From contig CAJUQH010000002.1 in NCBI GenBank assembly GCA_910588095.1, positions 124,001 through 188,000 on the forward strand: 64,000 nucleotides of DNA, in the 5' to 3' direction. The translations under genes were made by a program, and so were the position numbers. Numbering within the stretch: the stretch's first letter is position 1; every line of letters begins with the position of its first letter. The notes under the pieces were generated by a model, which was not told where the DNA came from, did no database searches, and worked only from the letters and a program-made list of their open reading frames with translations. The stretch comes from an uncultured Eggerthellaceae bacterium. GTDB lineage: Bacteria > Actinomycetota > Coriobacteriia > Coriobacteriales > Eggerthellaceae. Shown here piece by piece: positions 1 to 10,503 of this stretch.

Positions 1-176
1 TTCGGGGCCGAGAGCCGCGGCGAGCCGCCGCCCAGGATGGGCCCGGTCTGGTAGGGCGCCGTCTCCTGCAAGCGGGCGTGCACCGATTCGGGCGTGGCCC
101 TCACCGGCCGCTGGGGGGCCTGGCTGGGTGACGCATGGGTGCCGCGACGAGGGCTCTGTCTACGGAAGTCGGCCAT
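1..176 (-). CDS. Unrecognised protein, N-terminal part only
   Basis: A minus-strand reading frame starts with ATG at 176 and runs off the left edge of the window without a stop, giving 58 residues. It begins MADFRRQSPRRGTHASPSQA and is rich in Arg, Pro and Ser. There is no signal peptide or membrane segment in the visible part. It starts 3 bases after the stop codon of the secreted barrel protein, so the two are probably co-transcribed. No clear Shine-Dalgarno sequence precedes the ATG. I do not recognise a family, and the visible stretch may be only a disordered N-terminus. Confidence 0.45.
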   Translation of the reverse strand, partial: MADFRRQSPRRGTHASPSQAPQRPVRATPESVHARLQETAPYQTGPILGGGSPRLSAP

Positions 177-179
177 GGA

Positions 180-1283
180 TCAGACGAACCGGTACTGGAC
201 CGTGCGCCTCCCCCATGCTATCGCCGAAGAGAAGCCGAGCCCTTTCCAGACGCCTGGCTGAAGGTCGAACATGGTGGTCGGCCACGGCTTGGCGCCGAAG
301 CCGCCGCAGTCGTTCACCACGGCCAGCACCGTGCGGCCGCCGTAGGATATCTCGACCTTGCGGCCGTAGTAGGAGCGGTAGTTGGGCATGGACATGCACA
401 CCGCCACGCCCATGGAGTTCCACGTGCAAGGGGCGCCGGTGGCCGTGTTGTTGCCCGTGGGGTTGTAGGCCGTGGCGCCGCCAGACACCCACCCGCCCGA
501 AGACGGGGGCGGGGTCGCTTCGCCACCGCCGGAACCGCCACCGGTGCCGCCGCCTTGGGAGTCGCCGTTGCCGCCCCCGCTGCTGCCACTGTTGCCCCCC
601 GAGCCGTTGCCCGGCGCAGGCACGAAGGCCGCAGCCTGCTGGCGCAGCATCTCGGCCGCCTCGGCGTCCTGGAGCTTCGCGGTGGCCTCCTCGACCACCT
701 TCTCGGCCTCGGCGCGCTTGGCCTCAAGGTCGCTCGATGCCTCCTCCTGGGCGTCCTTCTGGGCGCTCAGGAGCGCCATGGACGAATCGTACTGGGCCTT
801 GCGTGCCGCCTGCTCTTCGAGCTCGGCGGTCTGGTTTCGGGCCATCAAGTTGAGGTAGTCCATGTTGCGGGTGAACTCCTGCAGGCTCGTGGAACCCAGG
901 AACACGCCCAACATGGTGCCGAAGGTATTGTTGCGGTACTCGTAGCTGGCTATCTGGCCGAGCGACTCGCGCCCTTCAGCCAGCACCTCTTGCATGGAAA
1001 AGGCGTTCTGGGCCGTCTCGTCTATCTGGCCCTGAAGGCGCTCCACCGTGGCGTTGAGCTCGTCGCATTCCTTCTGGATCTCTTCGAGCTTGGCCTGCGC
1101 CTGGGCGAGCACGGTACGCGCGTCGTCCACGTCATCGGCGTAGGCGGGATGCGCGGGATCGGCGAAGACGAGGCACGAGGACGCTGCGAGCAGCAACGCC
1201 ATCAAGGCCGCGATGGCCTTGGGGTATAACCGCGCGAGAGCTGCCACGTGCGACCTTTCCTCTGTAGTCCGTTCGAGCTGCAT
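180..1283 (-). CDS. Secreted coiled-coil protein with C-terminal RlpA-like double-psi beta-barrel domain
   Basis: The product is about 367 residues. A basic N-terminus and hydrophobic segment (about residues 18-40), followed by a small-residue AYA site near 47-49, look like a signal peptide. Residues about 50-225 are charged and heptad-like (coiled coil), as in the N-terminal domains of actinobacterial cell-wall hydrolases. A Gly/Ser/Pro linker follows. The last ~100 residues (GGATAYNP... TGAPCTWNSMG... AVVNDCGGFG) fit an RlpA/3D-type double-psi barrel; the family binds or cleaves peptidoglycan. I infer a cell-envelope role. The frame is open up to 1391, but the ATG at 1283 places the signal peptide best. 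No strong ribosome binding site is visible, so the start is uncertain. Confidence 0.7.
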   Translation of the reverse strand: MQLERTTEERSHVAALARLYPKAIAALMALLLAASSCLVFADPAHPAYADDVDDARTVLAQAQAKLEEIQKECDELNATVERLQGQIDETAQNAFSMQEVLAEGRESLGQIASYEYRNNTFGTMLGVFLGSTSLQEFTRNMDYLNLMARNQTAELEEQAARKAQYDSSMALLSAQKDAQEEASSDLEAKRAEAEKVVEEATAKLQDAEAAEMLRQQAAAFVPAPGNGSGGNSGSSGGGNGDSQGGGTGGGSGGGEATPPPSSGGWVSGGATAYNPTGNNTATGAPCTWNSMGVAVCMSMPNYRSYYGRKVEISYGGRTVLAVVNDCGGFGAKPWPTTMFDLQPGVWKGLGFSSAIAWGRRTVQYRFV

Positions 1284-1495
1284 ATGAGCACGTGCTACGT
1301 ACTTGAAGCTGCCTTTGCGGGCGCGTTGCGACTGCGCGCAAATCACCCAAGTGCAAAGTTCCTTATATCTTCCCTGAATGCGGCTGCACAATCAAGCAGA
1401 AGGCCCGAAAATTAAGGTCAAACGTTGCCCTTTCACCACAATTTGTGCATATATCGCCCTGCCGCGACCACAGCATATTGGGTTCGGGGGCGCCG

Positions 1496-3151
1496 CTAGG
1501 CCTGGGCCGCCGCCTCGGACAGCAGCTCGCGGGCATGCGCTCGCGAGGCATCGGTCGTGGTGCCGGACAGCATGCGCGCCACCTCGTCGACGCGGGCCTC
1601 GCCTTCCACGGCGGCAAGGTGCGTCTGGGGCATGGGGCCTTCTTCCTTCTTCACGATGTAATGGGCGCTCGCGAACACCGCCACCTGCGCCAAGTGGGTG
1701 ACCACCAGCACCTGGTGGCTGCGGGCCAGGTCGGCTAGCACGCAGGCCAGCGCATGGGCGGTGGCGCCGCCCACCCCGGCATCCACCTCGTCGAACACGA
1801 GGGTCTGCACGTTGTCGTGCTCGCCCAGCACCACATGGATGGCCAGCATGACGCGGCTCATCTCGCCGCCCGAGGCGATGCGCGCCAGCGGCCGGGCCTG
1901 CATGCCCGCGCCGGGGCGGAACAGGAACTCCACCCGCGAGGGCCCGCGCAGCACCCATTCGCTGCGGGGCAGCAGCTCGCAGGCGCATTCCAGCGAGGCG
2001 GTGCCCATCTCGAGCCGCCCCATATTGGCGCTCACGAGGGCGGCGAACTCAGGGGCTGCCTGGGCGCGGGCGCCATGCAGCGCCTCGGCAGCCGTGGCCA
2101 GCGCCTCCTCGGCCTCGTCCCAAGCACGCTTGGCCTGGCGCTCGCGCTCCTCGGCGAAGTCGATGGATTCCACCAGCTCGGCTGCCTGGGCGCGCCGCTT
2201 CATCACCGCCTCGATGGTGGGGCCATAGGAGCGCATGAGCCCCTGCAGAGCCGCCACCTTCTCCTGGGCCTGGGCCAGCTCGCCCGCGTCGAAGTCCACG
2301 TCCTCGCGATAGGCCGCCATTGAACGGGCCACGTCCTCGGCCACGATGACCGCCTCCTGCAGCGACTCGCAGTACGGCGCCAGGGCCTCGTCGAACCGGC
2401 TGCCATCGGCCAGCGCCGATGACGCGGCGTTGAGCCCGTCCAGCGCGCCACCTTCGCCTGCCAGGCCCTCGTAGGCGCTATGGGCGGCCCGGGCCAGGGC
2501 CTCGGCGTTCTCGGTCTTGGCCAGGAACGCCACCAGCTCGTCGTATTCCCCCGGCTCCACGCCCACCGCGTCGATGGTGCGCAGCACGAAGCGCGCCTCG
2601 TCCAGGGCCGCGGCGCTCGAGCGGCCCAGCTCCTGCACGCGCTCGCATTCCGCCCGCGCCGCCTCCGCCGCCTCGTAGGCGCGCTCGTAGGCAGCCAGCG
2701 GCCCTGCCACCGCGTCGTCGGCCCAGCTGTCAAGCAGCGCGCCGTGCATCACCGGGCGCATGAGGGTCTGGTGCTCGTGCTGGCCGCACAGGTCCACCGT
2801 GGGGCCCACGACGCCGGCCAGCTGGCCTACGGTGCTCATGGCGCCGTTGATGGACACGCGGCTGCGGCCGTCGGCGGTCAGGCTGCGGGCCACCACCACT
2901 TCGCCCGGCTCGTCGCCGCCTTCGGCCCCTTCGCCTTCGATGCCGTAGAAGCGGCCCTCTATCTGGGCGAGCTCGGTGCCCTCGCGCACCATGGTCTTGT
3001 CGGCTCGCTCGCCTACCAGCAGCTTGCAAGCCGACAGCAGCGCGGTCTTGCCCGCGCCCGTCTCGCCGGTGAGCACCGTCATGCCCGCCGCGGGCACGAG
3101 CGAGGCGTCCTCGATGAGCGCGACGTTGCGGACGTGTATCTCGTCGATCAT
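1496..3151 (-). CDS. recN: DNA repair protein RecN
   Basis: The product is 551 residues, the usual RecN length. It starts MIDEIHVRNVALIEDASLVP and has a Walker A motif GETGAGKT at residues 29-36. A long charged coiled-coil middle follows, then an ABC-type signature region and a Walker B segment (LVFDEVDAGVGG) in the C-terminal part. RecN is an SMC-like ATPase that acts at double-strand breaks in the cytoplasm. It starts 3 bases after the uvrB stop codon, so the two repair genes form one transcription unit. A lexA/SOS box was not seen. All hallmark motifs are intact. Confidence 0.96.
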   Translation of the reverse strand: MIDEIHVRNVALIEDASLVPAAGMTVLTGETGAGKTALLSACKLLVGERADKTMVREGTELAQIEGRFYGIEGEGAEGGDEPGEVVVARSLTADGRSRVSINGAMSTVGQLAGVVGPTVDLCGQHEHQTLMRPVMHGALLDSWADDAVAGPLAAYERAYEAAEAARAECERVQELGRSSAAALDEARFVLRTIDAVGVEPGEYDELVAFLAKTENAEALARAAHSAYEGLAGEGGALDGLNAASSALADGSRFDEALAPYCESLQEAVIVAEDVARSMAAYREDVDFDAGELAQAQEKVAALQGLMRSYGPTIEAVMKRRAQAAELVESIDFAEERERQAKRAWDEAEEALATAAEALHGARAQAAPEFAALVSANMGRLEMGTASLECACELLPRSEWVLRGPSRVEFLFRPGAGMQARPLARIASGGEMSRVMLAIHVVLGEHDNVQTLVFDEVDAGVGGATAHALACVLADLARSHQVLVVTHLAQVAVFASAHYIVKKEEGPMPQTHLAAVEGEARVDEVARMLSGTTTDASRAHARELLSEAAAQA

Positions 3152-3154
3152 CTT

Positions 3155-5305
<2,151 letters not shown>

Positions 5306-5437
5306 GGCCTCTCCTTTCAAGACCGCAAAGGCATCAGCATAGCTCAATGTAGACGTGGAAGCGCCGCGCCCCCGGTAGGGCACGCGTATCGTTGCCGAAA
5401 CGTGCTCCATGGCGCGCAGGTGCGACAGGCGCCTGAG

Positions 5438-6034
5438 CTAGGACAGGTCGCAGTCCCTCCACCAGGTTATGACCTCGTTGCGCAGCTCCTCGGGCGTGGA
5501 GTCGTTGTTGAACACCACGTCGGCTGCCTCGATGCGCTCGGCGTCAGTTATCTGCTGGGCGATGCGGCGACGCACGTCGGCCTCGTCGAAGCCCGACTTC
5601 ATGGCGCGTTCGATGCGCAAGTCCAGCGGGGCCACGATGGCTATCACCACATCAGCCGAATAGGCCAGCGAGGTCAGGCGGTTCTTGAACACGGAATACT
5701 CCACCACCACCGCATCGTGGCCCTCGGCCTCGAGCTCGGCCACGCGGTCGAGGTAGGCTTCCTCGATGCGCGGCATGGTGATGCGGTTGAGCTTGCGCGT
5801 CTCTGCTGGCGACACGAAAGCCTTGGCGGCCAGCGCGGCACGGTCGACGCAGCCCTGGGCATCGAACACGTCGTCGCCGAAGGTCTCGCGCAGCTCCTCC
5901 TTCACCGTGTCCCACGAATGGATGTCGTGGCCCACCTTGTCCAGGTCGATGTAGGGCAGGCCCTCATCAGTGAGCGCCTTGCGCGCCGTGGATTTTCCCG
6001 CGCCCATACCGCCGATGATGAACAGCTTCTTCAT
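5438..6034 (-). CDS. coaE: Dephospho-CoA kinase
   Basis: CoaE phosphorylates the 3'-hydroxyl of dephospho-CoA, the last step of coenzyme A synthesis. The product is 198 residues, typical for the family, with the P-loop GGMGAGKS at residues 8-15. The following segment (LPYIDLDKVGHDIHSW) and the lid-type segment (RIERAMKSGFDEADVRRRI) fit P-loop nucleotide/nucleoside kinases. A GAGAAAGG sequence upstream of the ATG can serve as ribosome binding site. It lies between rpsA and uvrB on the same strand, after the rpsA terminator. It therefore probably has its own promoter; a TATGCT hexamer near 6078-6083 (minus strand) is a candidate -10. Confidence 0.95.
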   Translation of the reverse strand: MKKLFIIGGMGAGKSTARKALTDEGLPYIDLDKVGHDIHSWDTVKEELRETFGDDVFDAQGCVDRAALAAKAFVSPAETRKLNRITMPRIEEAYLDRVAELEAEGHDAVVVEYSVFKNRLTSLAYSADVVIAIVAPLDLRIERAMKSGFDEADVRRRIAQQITDAERIEAADVVFNNDSTPEELRNEVITWWRDCDLS

Positions 6035-6128
6035 GGAAGGACCGTGCCTTTCTCTCGAACGCTATGCATAGAGGACAGCATACACCATAAGGGCGCGTTC
6101 CTGAGCCCGCGCGGGCCCAGGAAAGGGA

Positions 6129-6160
6129 AGAAGCCGGAAGGCGCAGGCCCTCCGGCTTCT
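6129..6160 (-). terminator. Rho-independent terminator of rpsA
   Basis: A perfect 10-bp stem (AGAAGCCGGA with TCCGGCTTCT, 6129-6138 and 6151-6160) with a 12-nt loop lies 30 bases after the rpsA stop codon. Read on the minus strand it is followed by a pyrimidine-rich tail (TCCCTTTCC). Confidence 0.8.
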
Positions 6161-6190
6161 CGATGGCTCTTGGCGCCAGCAGCGCAGGGG

Positions 6191-7474
6191 CTACTCGGCG
6201 TCCTCGACCTTCACCTCTTCGGCGCTGACCTCGACCGGCGCGCCGTCGGAGGCGATGACCTCCTCGGTGCCCTCGGTCACCTCGACTTTGGGCTCTTCCT
6301 TCTTGGAGCGGGCCGGCTTCTCCTCGGCCTGGATGGACTCGTCCACCTCGATCTCGAAGCCAAGCTCGTCGGCAGCGGCCTTCATGGACAGCGAGATGCG
6401 GCGGCGGTCCGGGTTGATGTCCATGACCTTGACCTTCACCTCGTCGCCAGCGCTGACCACCTGGGCCGGCGTGTCGATGTGGCGCGGCGCCATCTCGGAG
6501 ATGTGCACCAGGCCCTCGATGGAGTCGCCCAGCTCGACGAAGGCACCGAACGGCACGAGCTTGGTGACCTTGCCGTCCACGATGGTGCCCACCGGGTAGT
6601 TCTCGACCAGCTTGATCCACGGATCGGGAGTGGTCTGCTTGAGGCCCAGGCTGATGCGCTCGCGCTGCAGGTCGACGTCGAGCACCTCGACCTCCACCTC
6701 GTCGCCCACCTTGACGACCTCGGAGGGATGGTTGACGTGGTTCCAAGACAGCTCGGAGATGTGCACCAGGCCGTCGATGCCGCCCAGGTCGACGAAGGCG
6801 CCGAAGTCCACGATGGACGAGACGGTGCCCTTGAGGCGCATGCCCTTCGACAGCTTGGACAGGATCTCGGCGCGCTCGTTCTTGCGGCCCTCCTCCAGCA
6901 GCACGCGGCGGCTGAGCACCACGTTGTTGCGGTTGCGGTCCATCTCGATGACGCGGGCCTCGATCTCGGTGTTCAGGTAGGCGTCGAGGTCCTTCACGCG
7001 GCGCAGGTCCACGAGCGATGCCGGCAGGAAGCCGCGCAGGCCGATGTCCAGGATAAGGCCGCCCTTGACCACCTCGATGACCTCGCCGGTGACCACTTCG
7101 CCAGCCTTGAACTTCTCCTCGACCTTGTTCCAGGCGCGCTCGTACTCGGCGCGCTTCTTGGAGAGGATCAGGCGGCCGTCCTTGTCCTCCTTCTGGAGCA
7201 CCAGGGCCTCGATCTGGTCGCCCAGGTTCACGATGTCAGACGGGTCGGCGTCCTTGCGGATGGAGAGCTCGCGGGCGGGGATGACGCCTTCGCTCTTGAA
7301 GCCGATGTCGACGAGCACCTCGTCGTGCTCGAGCTTCACGACCGTGCCGTCGACCAGGTCGCCCTCGTCGAACTCGGTCAGCGTGCCGTCGATCATCTCG
7401 TTCATCTGGTCGTCGGTGACCTCGGAGAAGTCGATGACGGACGGGTTCTTGATCTCAAACTCGGTGTCGGTCAA
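6191..7474 (-). CDS. rpsA: 30S ribosomal protein S1
   Basis: The product is 427 residues with four S1 RNA-binding repeats, beginning at about residues 35, 119, 206 and 290 (for example KGTVSSIVDFGAFVDLG and VHISELSW). This is the short four-repeat form usual in Gram-positive bacteria. The C-terminus is acidic and low in complexity. The start is taken as TTG at 7474: AAAGGGG lies 7 bases upstream and the protein then begins (M)TDTEFEIKNPSVID. The frame stays open to 7567, but that part is unlike S1. S1 helps mRNA bind the 30S subunit. The gene has a ~145-nt leader behind an extended -10 promoter and its own terminator. Confidence 0.95.
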   Translation of the reverse strand: MTDTEFEIKNPSVIDFSEVTDDQMNEMIDGTLTEFDEGDLVDGTVVKLEHDEVLVDIGFKSEGVIPARELSIRKDADPSDIVNLGDQIEALVLQKEDKDGRLILSKKRAEYERAWNKVEEKFKAGEVVTGEVIEVVKGGLILDIGLRGFLPASLVDLRRVKDLDAYLNTEIEARVIEMDRNRNNVVLSRRVLLEEGRKNERAEILSKLSKGMRLKGTVSSIVDFGAFVDLGGIDGLVHISELSWNHVNHPSEVVKVGDEVEVEVLDVDLQRERISLGLKQTTPDPWIKLVENYPVGTIVDGKVTKLVPFGAFVELGDSIEGLVHISEMAPRHIDTPAQVVSAGDEVKVKVMDINPDRRRISLSMKAAADELGFEIEVDESIQAEEKPARSKKEEPKVEVTEGTEEVIASDGAPVEVSAEEVKVEDAE

Positions 7475-7796
7475 AACGGACCCCTTTCGTGGTTCAGGGA
7501 CCCTTTGCTCATGGTTGGCGGATACTATGCTTGGCGCGCTTTGCGGCGCGGGGCGCTCGTACAGCAAACATGTCTCAAGGGGCCTACAGATACAGTGCCT
7601 GCGGCCTCTGGCCGCAAACCCTGACAGTATAGCACGGCAGCAGGCGGCCGTACAGAGAAAAAATAGACGCTACGCGGCGCGGTCTTGGCTGCGCGGAGGG
7701 TGCGGGGCGCGGGCGCGGGGCCATCTGCGAGAAAGCCCGCGACGGGCACCAGGCGACCGCGCGATGCCGCCCGCAGCGCAAGGCGGCGAAGCCGGG
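7475..7796. other. 322-bp non-coding interval: rpsA leader and promoter region
   Basis: No credible gene is present. The interval holds the rpsA ribosome binding site, a small hairpin TGCGGCC/GGCCGCA (about 7598-7614) in the rpsA leader, the extended -10 at 7626-7634, and a T6 run on the minus strand (about 7661-7666) that may help end transcription coming from the TSCPD gene. The hairpin preceding that T-run is poor. Confidence 0.5.
7626..7634 (-). promoter_or_regulatory. Extended -10 promoter for rpsA
   Basis: The minus strand reads TGCTATACT, an extended -10 element. No good -35 lies 16-18 bases upstream. Transcription would start about 145 bases before the TTG start of rpsA. The identical 9-mer is found before tRNA-Asp in this window. 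Confidence 0.55.
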
Positions 7797-8045
7797 CTAG
7801 CCGGCTTGGCGCGCCTCGCGCAGGGCGTGGCACATCTGGTCGGCGCACGAGGTGGAGCGCGGGCCGCAGGTGTTGCCCTCCAGCAGCGCTATGACGTCGT
7901 CGATGCGCTGGCCATGCACCAGCTTGGCGATGGCCTTCAGGTTGCCGTTGCAGCCGCCGGTGAACTCCACCGATTCGATGGTGTCGCCATCGAGCTGGAC
8001 GTCTATGCGCTTGGCGCACACGCCGCGCGGTACGTAGGTATGCAT
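7797..8045 (-). CDS. TSCPD-domain protein, TIGR03905 type
   Basis: An 82-residue protein with cysteines in a conserved pattern: VCAKRI near the start, GGCNGN at 31-33, then NTCGPRSTSCADQ near the end. This fits the small TSCPD family (TIGR03905), whose members are uncharacterised; the domain also occurs at the C-terminus of some ribonucleotide reductases. The cysteines suggest metal binding, which is inference. The ATG at 8045 is preceded by GGGAGGA. It lies downstream of amt and glnB on the same strand with a 72-bp gap, and may be co-transcribed with them. Confidence 0.8.
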   Translation of the reverse strand: MHTYVPRGVCAKRIDVQLDGDTIESVEFTGGCNGNLKAIAKLVHGQRIDDVIALLEGNTCGPRSTSCADQMCHALREARQAG

Positions 8046-8117
8046 GGGGCTCGTCCTCCCTGGTAGGTTGCTTCGAGGGCGATTCTACCAGATGCGCCGC
8101 CCGCGCTGGGCCTGCCG

Positions 8118-8456
8118 CTAGACGGCATCGGCTCCCTTCTCGCCCGTGCGGATGCGCACCACCTGCTCCACCGGCGAGATGAATATCTTGCCGTCGCCCA
8201 CGTTGCCGGTGCGCGCCGCAGCGGTGATGACCTCCACGATGGCATCCACGCGCTCGTCGGGCACCACTATCTCGAACTTCACCTTGGGCACCATGTTCAG
8301 CAGCACCTCGGTGCCGCGGAAGTACTCGGTCCAGCCGTGCTGGTTGCCGCAGCCGCTCACCTGGCTCACGGTCATGCCGCCCACCTCGGCGGCGAACAGC
8401 GCCTCCTTCAGCGGCTCGAGCTTCTCCGGCCGCACGATGGCTATCATCCTTTTCAT
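8118..8456 (-). CDS. glnB: Nitrogen regulatory PII protein (GlnB/GlnK)
   Basis: PII is a trimeric sensor of 2-oxoglutarate and ATP/ADP that binds target proteins, including Amt channels. The product is 112 residues, the standard length, with the PII start (MKRMIAIVRPEKLEPLKEAL), the T-loop (about 37-55) and the C-terminal signature (GKIFISPVEQVVRIRTGEKG). In the T-loop, the position equal to Tyr51 of E. coli GlnB is Val (RGTEVLL), so classic uridylylation or adenylylation at that residue is not possible. It lies 21 bases after amt, the usual amt-glnK pairing, which indicates it gates the channel. Confidence 0.95.
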   Translation of the reverse strand: MKRMIAIVRPEKLEPLKEALFAAEVGGMTVSQVSGCGNQHGWTEYFRGTEVLLNMVPKVKFEIVVPDERVDAIVEVITAAARTGNVGDGKIFISPVEQVVRIRTGEKGADAV

Positions 8457-8477
8457 AAGCCGTTCCTTCCCTTCCGT

Positions 8478-9803
8478 CTAATCCAAGCCGACGAACGCCG
8501 GGTACGCGCTCTCGCCGTGGGCCGCAACGTCGAGGCCCTGGGCCTCTTCGGCTTCGGTCACGCGCAAGCTGCCCTTGAAGCAGGCGCGCACCGCCAGGCC
8601 CAGCACCACGTCGAGCACGACGACGAACGCCACCGTCACCACGATGCCGAGCACCTGGGCGCCCAGCAGCGCCGGGTCGCCAGTGTAGAGCAGGCCGCCG
8701 TGGCTGGTCCACGAGAGCTCCGGCACGCAGAACAGCCCGGTGAGCACGCCGCCCACGATGCCGCCGACGCAATGGCAGCCGAAGGCGTCGAGCGCGTCGT
8801 CGTAGCCGATGCGGCGCTTGGCCACTGCTATGGCGAAGTAGCACACCGGGCTCACCACGAGCCCCATGACGATGGCTGCCCACGGCGCCACGAAGCCCGC
8901 GGCCGGGGTGATAACCACAAGGCCCGCCACCAGGCCCGTAGCAGCGCCCACCAACGTGGGCTTGCCCACGCGCAAGCGCTCGACCGCCAGCCACGACAGC
9001 AGCGCCGCCGCGCTGGCAGCCACCGTGTTCAGCATCGCGAGGGCCGCAACGCCGTCGGCTGCGAACTCGCTGCCAGCGTTGAAGCCGAACCAGCCGAACC
9101 ACAGCAGCGTGGCGCCCAGCACCACGAAGGGCACGTTGTGGGGCCGGTAGCTCATGGCGCCGAAGCCCTTGCGCGCGCCCACCATGATGCACAGCACGAG
9201 GCCGGTCAGGCCCGACGAGATGTGGACCACGTCGCCGCCGGCGAAGTCGAGCGCCCCTATCATCGAGCCGATGAGCGAGCCTTCGCCGCCCCACACCATA
9301 TGGGCCAAGGGCGCGTACACCACCAGCACCCACACGGCCACGAAGGCGCACAGCGCGCCGAACTTCATGCGGCCCGCCACCGCGCCCGTGATGATGGCTG
9401 CGGTTATCATGGCGAAGGCCAGCTGGAACCCGATGTCCACGATGGCCGGGTAAGCCGCCTCGGCGCCTTCGGCGAGGGCTTCCGTGCCACCGGCGGCCAT
9501 GACCCCCAGCACGTCAGGCGTGCCCGCCGCCTCTGCCAGCAGGCCGTCCACTGCGCTCAGGCAGCCCAGCTGGTCGATGCCGCCGAAGAACGGCAGGCTG
9601 CCGTCGCCCCCATAGGCGAACGACCATCCTGCGACCACCCATACCACGCCCACGATGCCCAAGACGGCGAACACCATGACCATGGTGTTGACGACGTTCT
9701 TGCGCCGCGACAGCCCTCCATAGAAGAACGCCAATCCAGGTGTCATGAGCAGCACCAGCATGGTGCAGACCAGCATGAATCCGGTCGTGCCCGAGTCGAG
9801 CAT
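8478..9803 (-). CDS. amt: Ammonium transporter Amt
   Basis: Amt is a trimeric membrane channel for ammonium. From ATG 9803 the product is 441 residues with about 11 hydrophobic segments. Family motifs include FFYGGLSRRKNVVNT near the start, GWFGFNAGSEF in the middle and the pore-lining histidine region FGCHCVGGIVGGVLTG. Two ATGs are possible, 9812 and 9803; a purine-rich GGGAAGGGG precedes both, and 9803 gives the better spacing. An internal Cys-rich change from the usual FxxHGVGG to FGCHCVGG is notable. It is co-transcribed with glnB, and a GlnR-type box lies 124-150 bases upstream of the start. Confidence 0.94.
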   Translation of the reverse strand: MLDSGTTGFMLVCTMLVLLMTPGLAFFYGGLSRRKNVVNTMVMVFAVLGIVGVVWVVAGWSFAYGGDGSLPFFGGIDQLGCLSAVDGLLAEAAGTPDVLGVMAAGGTEALAEGAEAAYPAIVDIGFQLAFAMITAAIITGAVAGRMKFGALCAFVAVWVLVVYAPLAHMVWGGEGSLIGSMIGALDFAGGDVVHISSGLTGLVLCIMVGARKGFGAMSYRPHNVPFVVLGATLLWFGWFGFNAGSEFAADGVAALAMLNTVAASAAALLSWLAVERLRVGKPTLVGAATGLVAGLVVITPAAGFVAPWAAIVMGLVVSPVCYFAIAVAKRRIGYDDALDAFGCHCVGGIVGGVLTGLFCVPELSWTSHGGLLYTGDPALLGAQVLGIVVTVAFVVVLDVVLGLAVRACFKGSLRVTEAEEAQGLDVAAHGESAYPAFVGLD

Positions 9804-9926
9804 CGCTACCATCCCCTTCCCTTTGTGCTTTGGATTGCCTATCGATGCCACTTTCCTCCCAAGAAGGCGGCGCGGCGGTGGGACCATCCGGTGTTTACCG
9901 GCTCTCAAACAGGTTTTAGCGCGCCC

Positions 9927-9953
9927 GAAACGCCGCCGTTACACCTCCGAAAC
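9927..9953. promoter_or_regulatory. GlnR-type nitrogen regulator box upstream of amt-glnB
   Basis: The plus strand reads GAAAC, six bases, GTTAC, six bases, GAAAC (9927-9931, 9938-9942, 9949-9953). This is the GTnAC/GAAAC 11-bp-period pattern known for the actinobacterial nitrogen regulator GlnR. A fourth half-site at 9916-9920 (TTAGC) is degenerate. Position upstream of amt-glnB fits nitrogen control. GlnR itself is not in the window. Confidence 0.6.
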
Positions 9954-10066
9954 AGAAGGGCGCGGCTGGACAGGGGGCCATGGAGCCGTGGCGGCTTAGC
10001 GCGCTCGCCTTCCATGGCGGGCATCCTGCCGTTTGCGGGCAAAGGCTCGCCTTCCCTTTGGGAAGA

Positions 10067-10075
10067 TGCTATAGT
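10067..10075 (+). promoter_or_regulatory. Extended -10 promoter for veg
   Basis: TGCTATAGT (an extended -10) lies 61 bases before the veg ATG. No convincing -35 is seen at 16-18 bases. The region 9804-10136 (333 bp) between amt and veg holds otherwise only the GlnR-type box and the two ribosome binding sites. Confidence 0.5.
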
Positions 10076-10136
10076 GGCGTGTCGTTATGTGCTCAGAGAG
10101 AGGGCACGTCCGCATATATAAGGAGTGAACCGAGCC

Positions 10137-10469
10137 ATGGATCTTGCCAAGCAGGCAAAAATCGTCGATTCCATCCACGACACCCTCGATGACTTCGTCG
10201 GCCAGCGCCTGAAGGTGCGCGCCAACATGGGCCGTTCCAAGATCGTCGAGAGCGAAGGCGTGCTCACCCAGGTGCACCCGCGCCTGTTCATCATGGAGGT
10301 AGACCGCAAGCGCGGCCGCAAGGCGCGCCAGAGCTACCAGTACGTCGACGTGCTCACGGGCACCGTGGAGCTTTCGCAGAACGGCGAGCCGCTGTTCGGG
10401 GCGTTCGTCGAGGACATGTCGGTCGAGGAATTCACGTTGACGGTTGAAAGCGAGCGCGTTCTCGCGTAA
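10137..10469 (+). CDS. veg: Veg family protein
   Basis: A 110-residue protein matching the Veg family (DUF1021), known from Bacillus, where it affects biofilm matrix gene expression. Matching features are GQRLKVRANMGRSKIVESEG, a central strand-rich part, and RQSYQYVDVLTGTVELSQNG, equivalent to the SYSYADVLTETVEL ending of B. subtilis Veg. This copy has about 20 extra C-terminal residues. The ATG at 10137 is preceded by AAGGAG 12 bases upstream; a GTG at 10125 directly abuts that site and is less likely. Function in this lineage is unknown. tRNA-Ala follows 34 bases downstream. Confidence 0.8.
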   Translation: MDLAKQAKIVDSIHDTLDDFVGQRLKVRANMGRSKIVESEGVLTQVHPRLFIMEVDRKRGRKARQSYQYVDVLTGTVELSQNGEPLFGAFVEDMSVEEFTLTVESERVLA

Positions 10470-10503
10470 ACTAACGTCTTGCGCCTCGCAGAGGCGCTCC
10501 CAT

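Noticed and set aside
7525..9351. A 608-codon minus-strand frame over the TSCPD, glnB and amt genes
   Set aside because: Out of frame with three recognised genes and very Arg-rich; a frame shadow.
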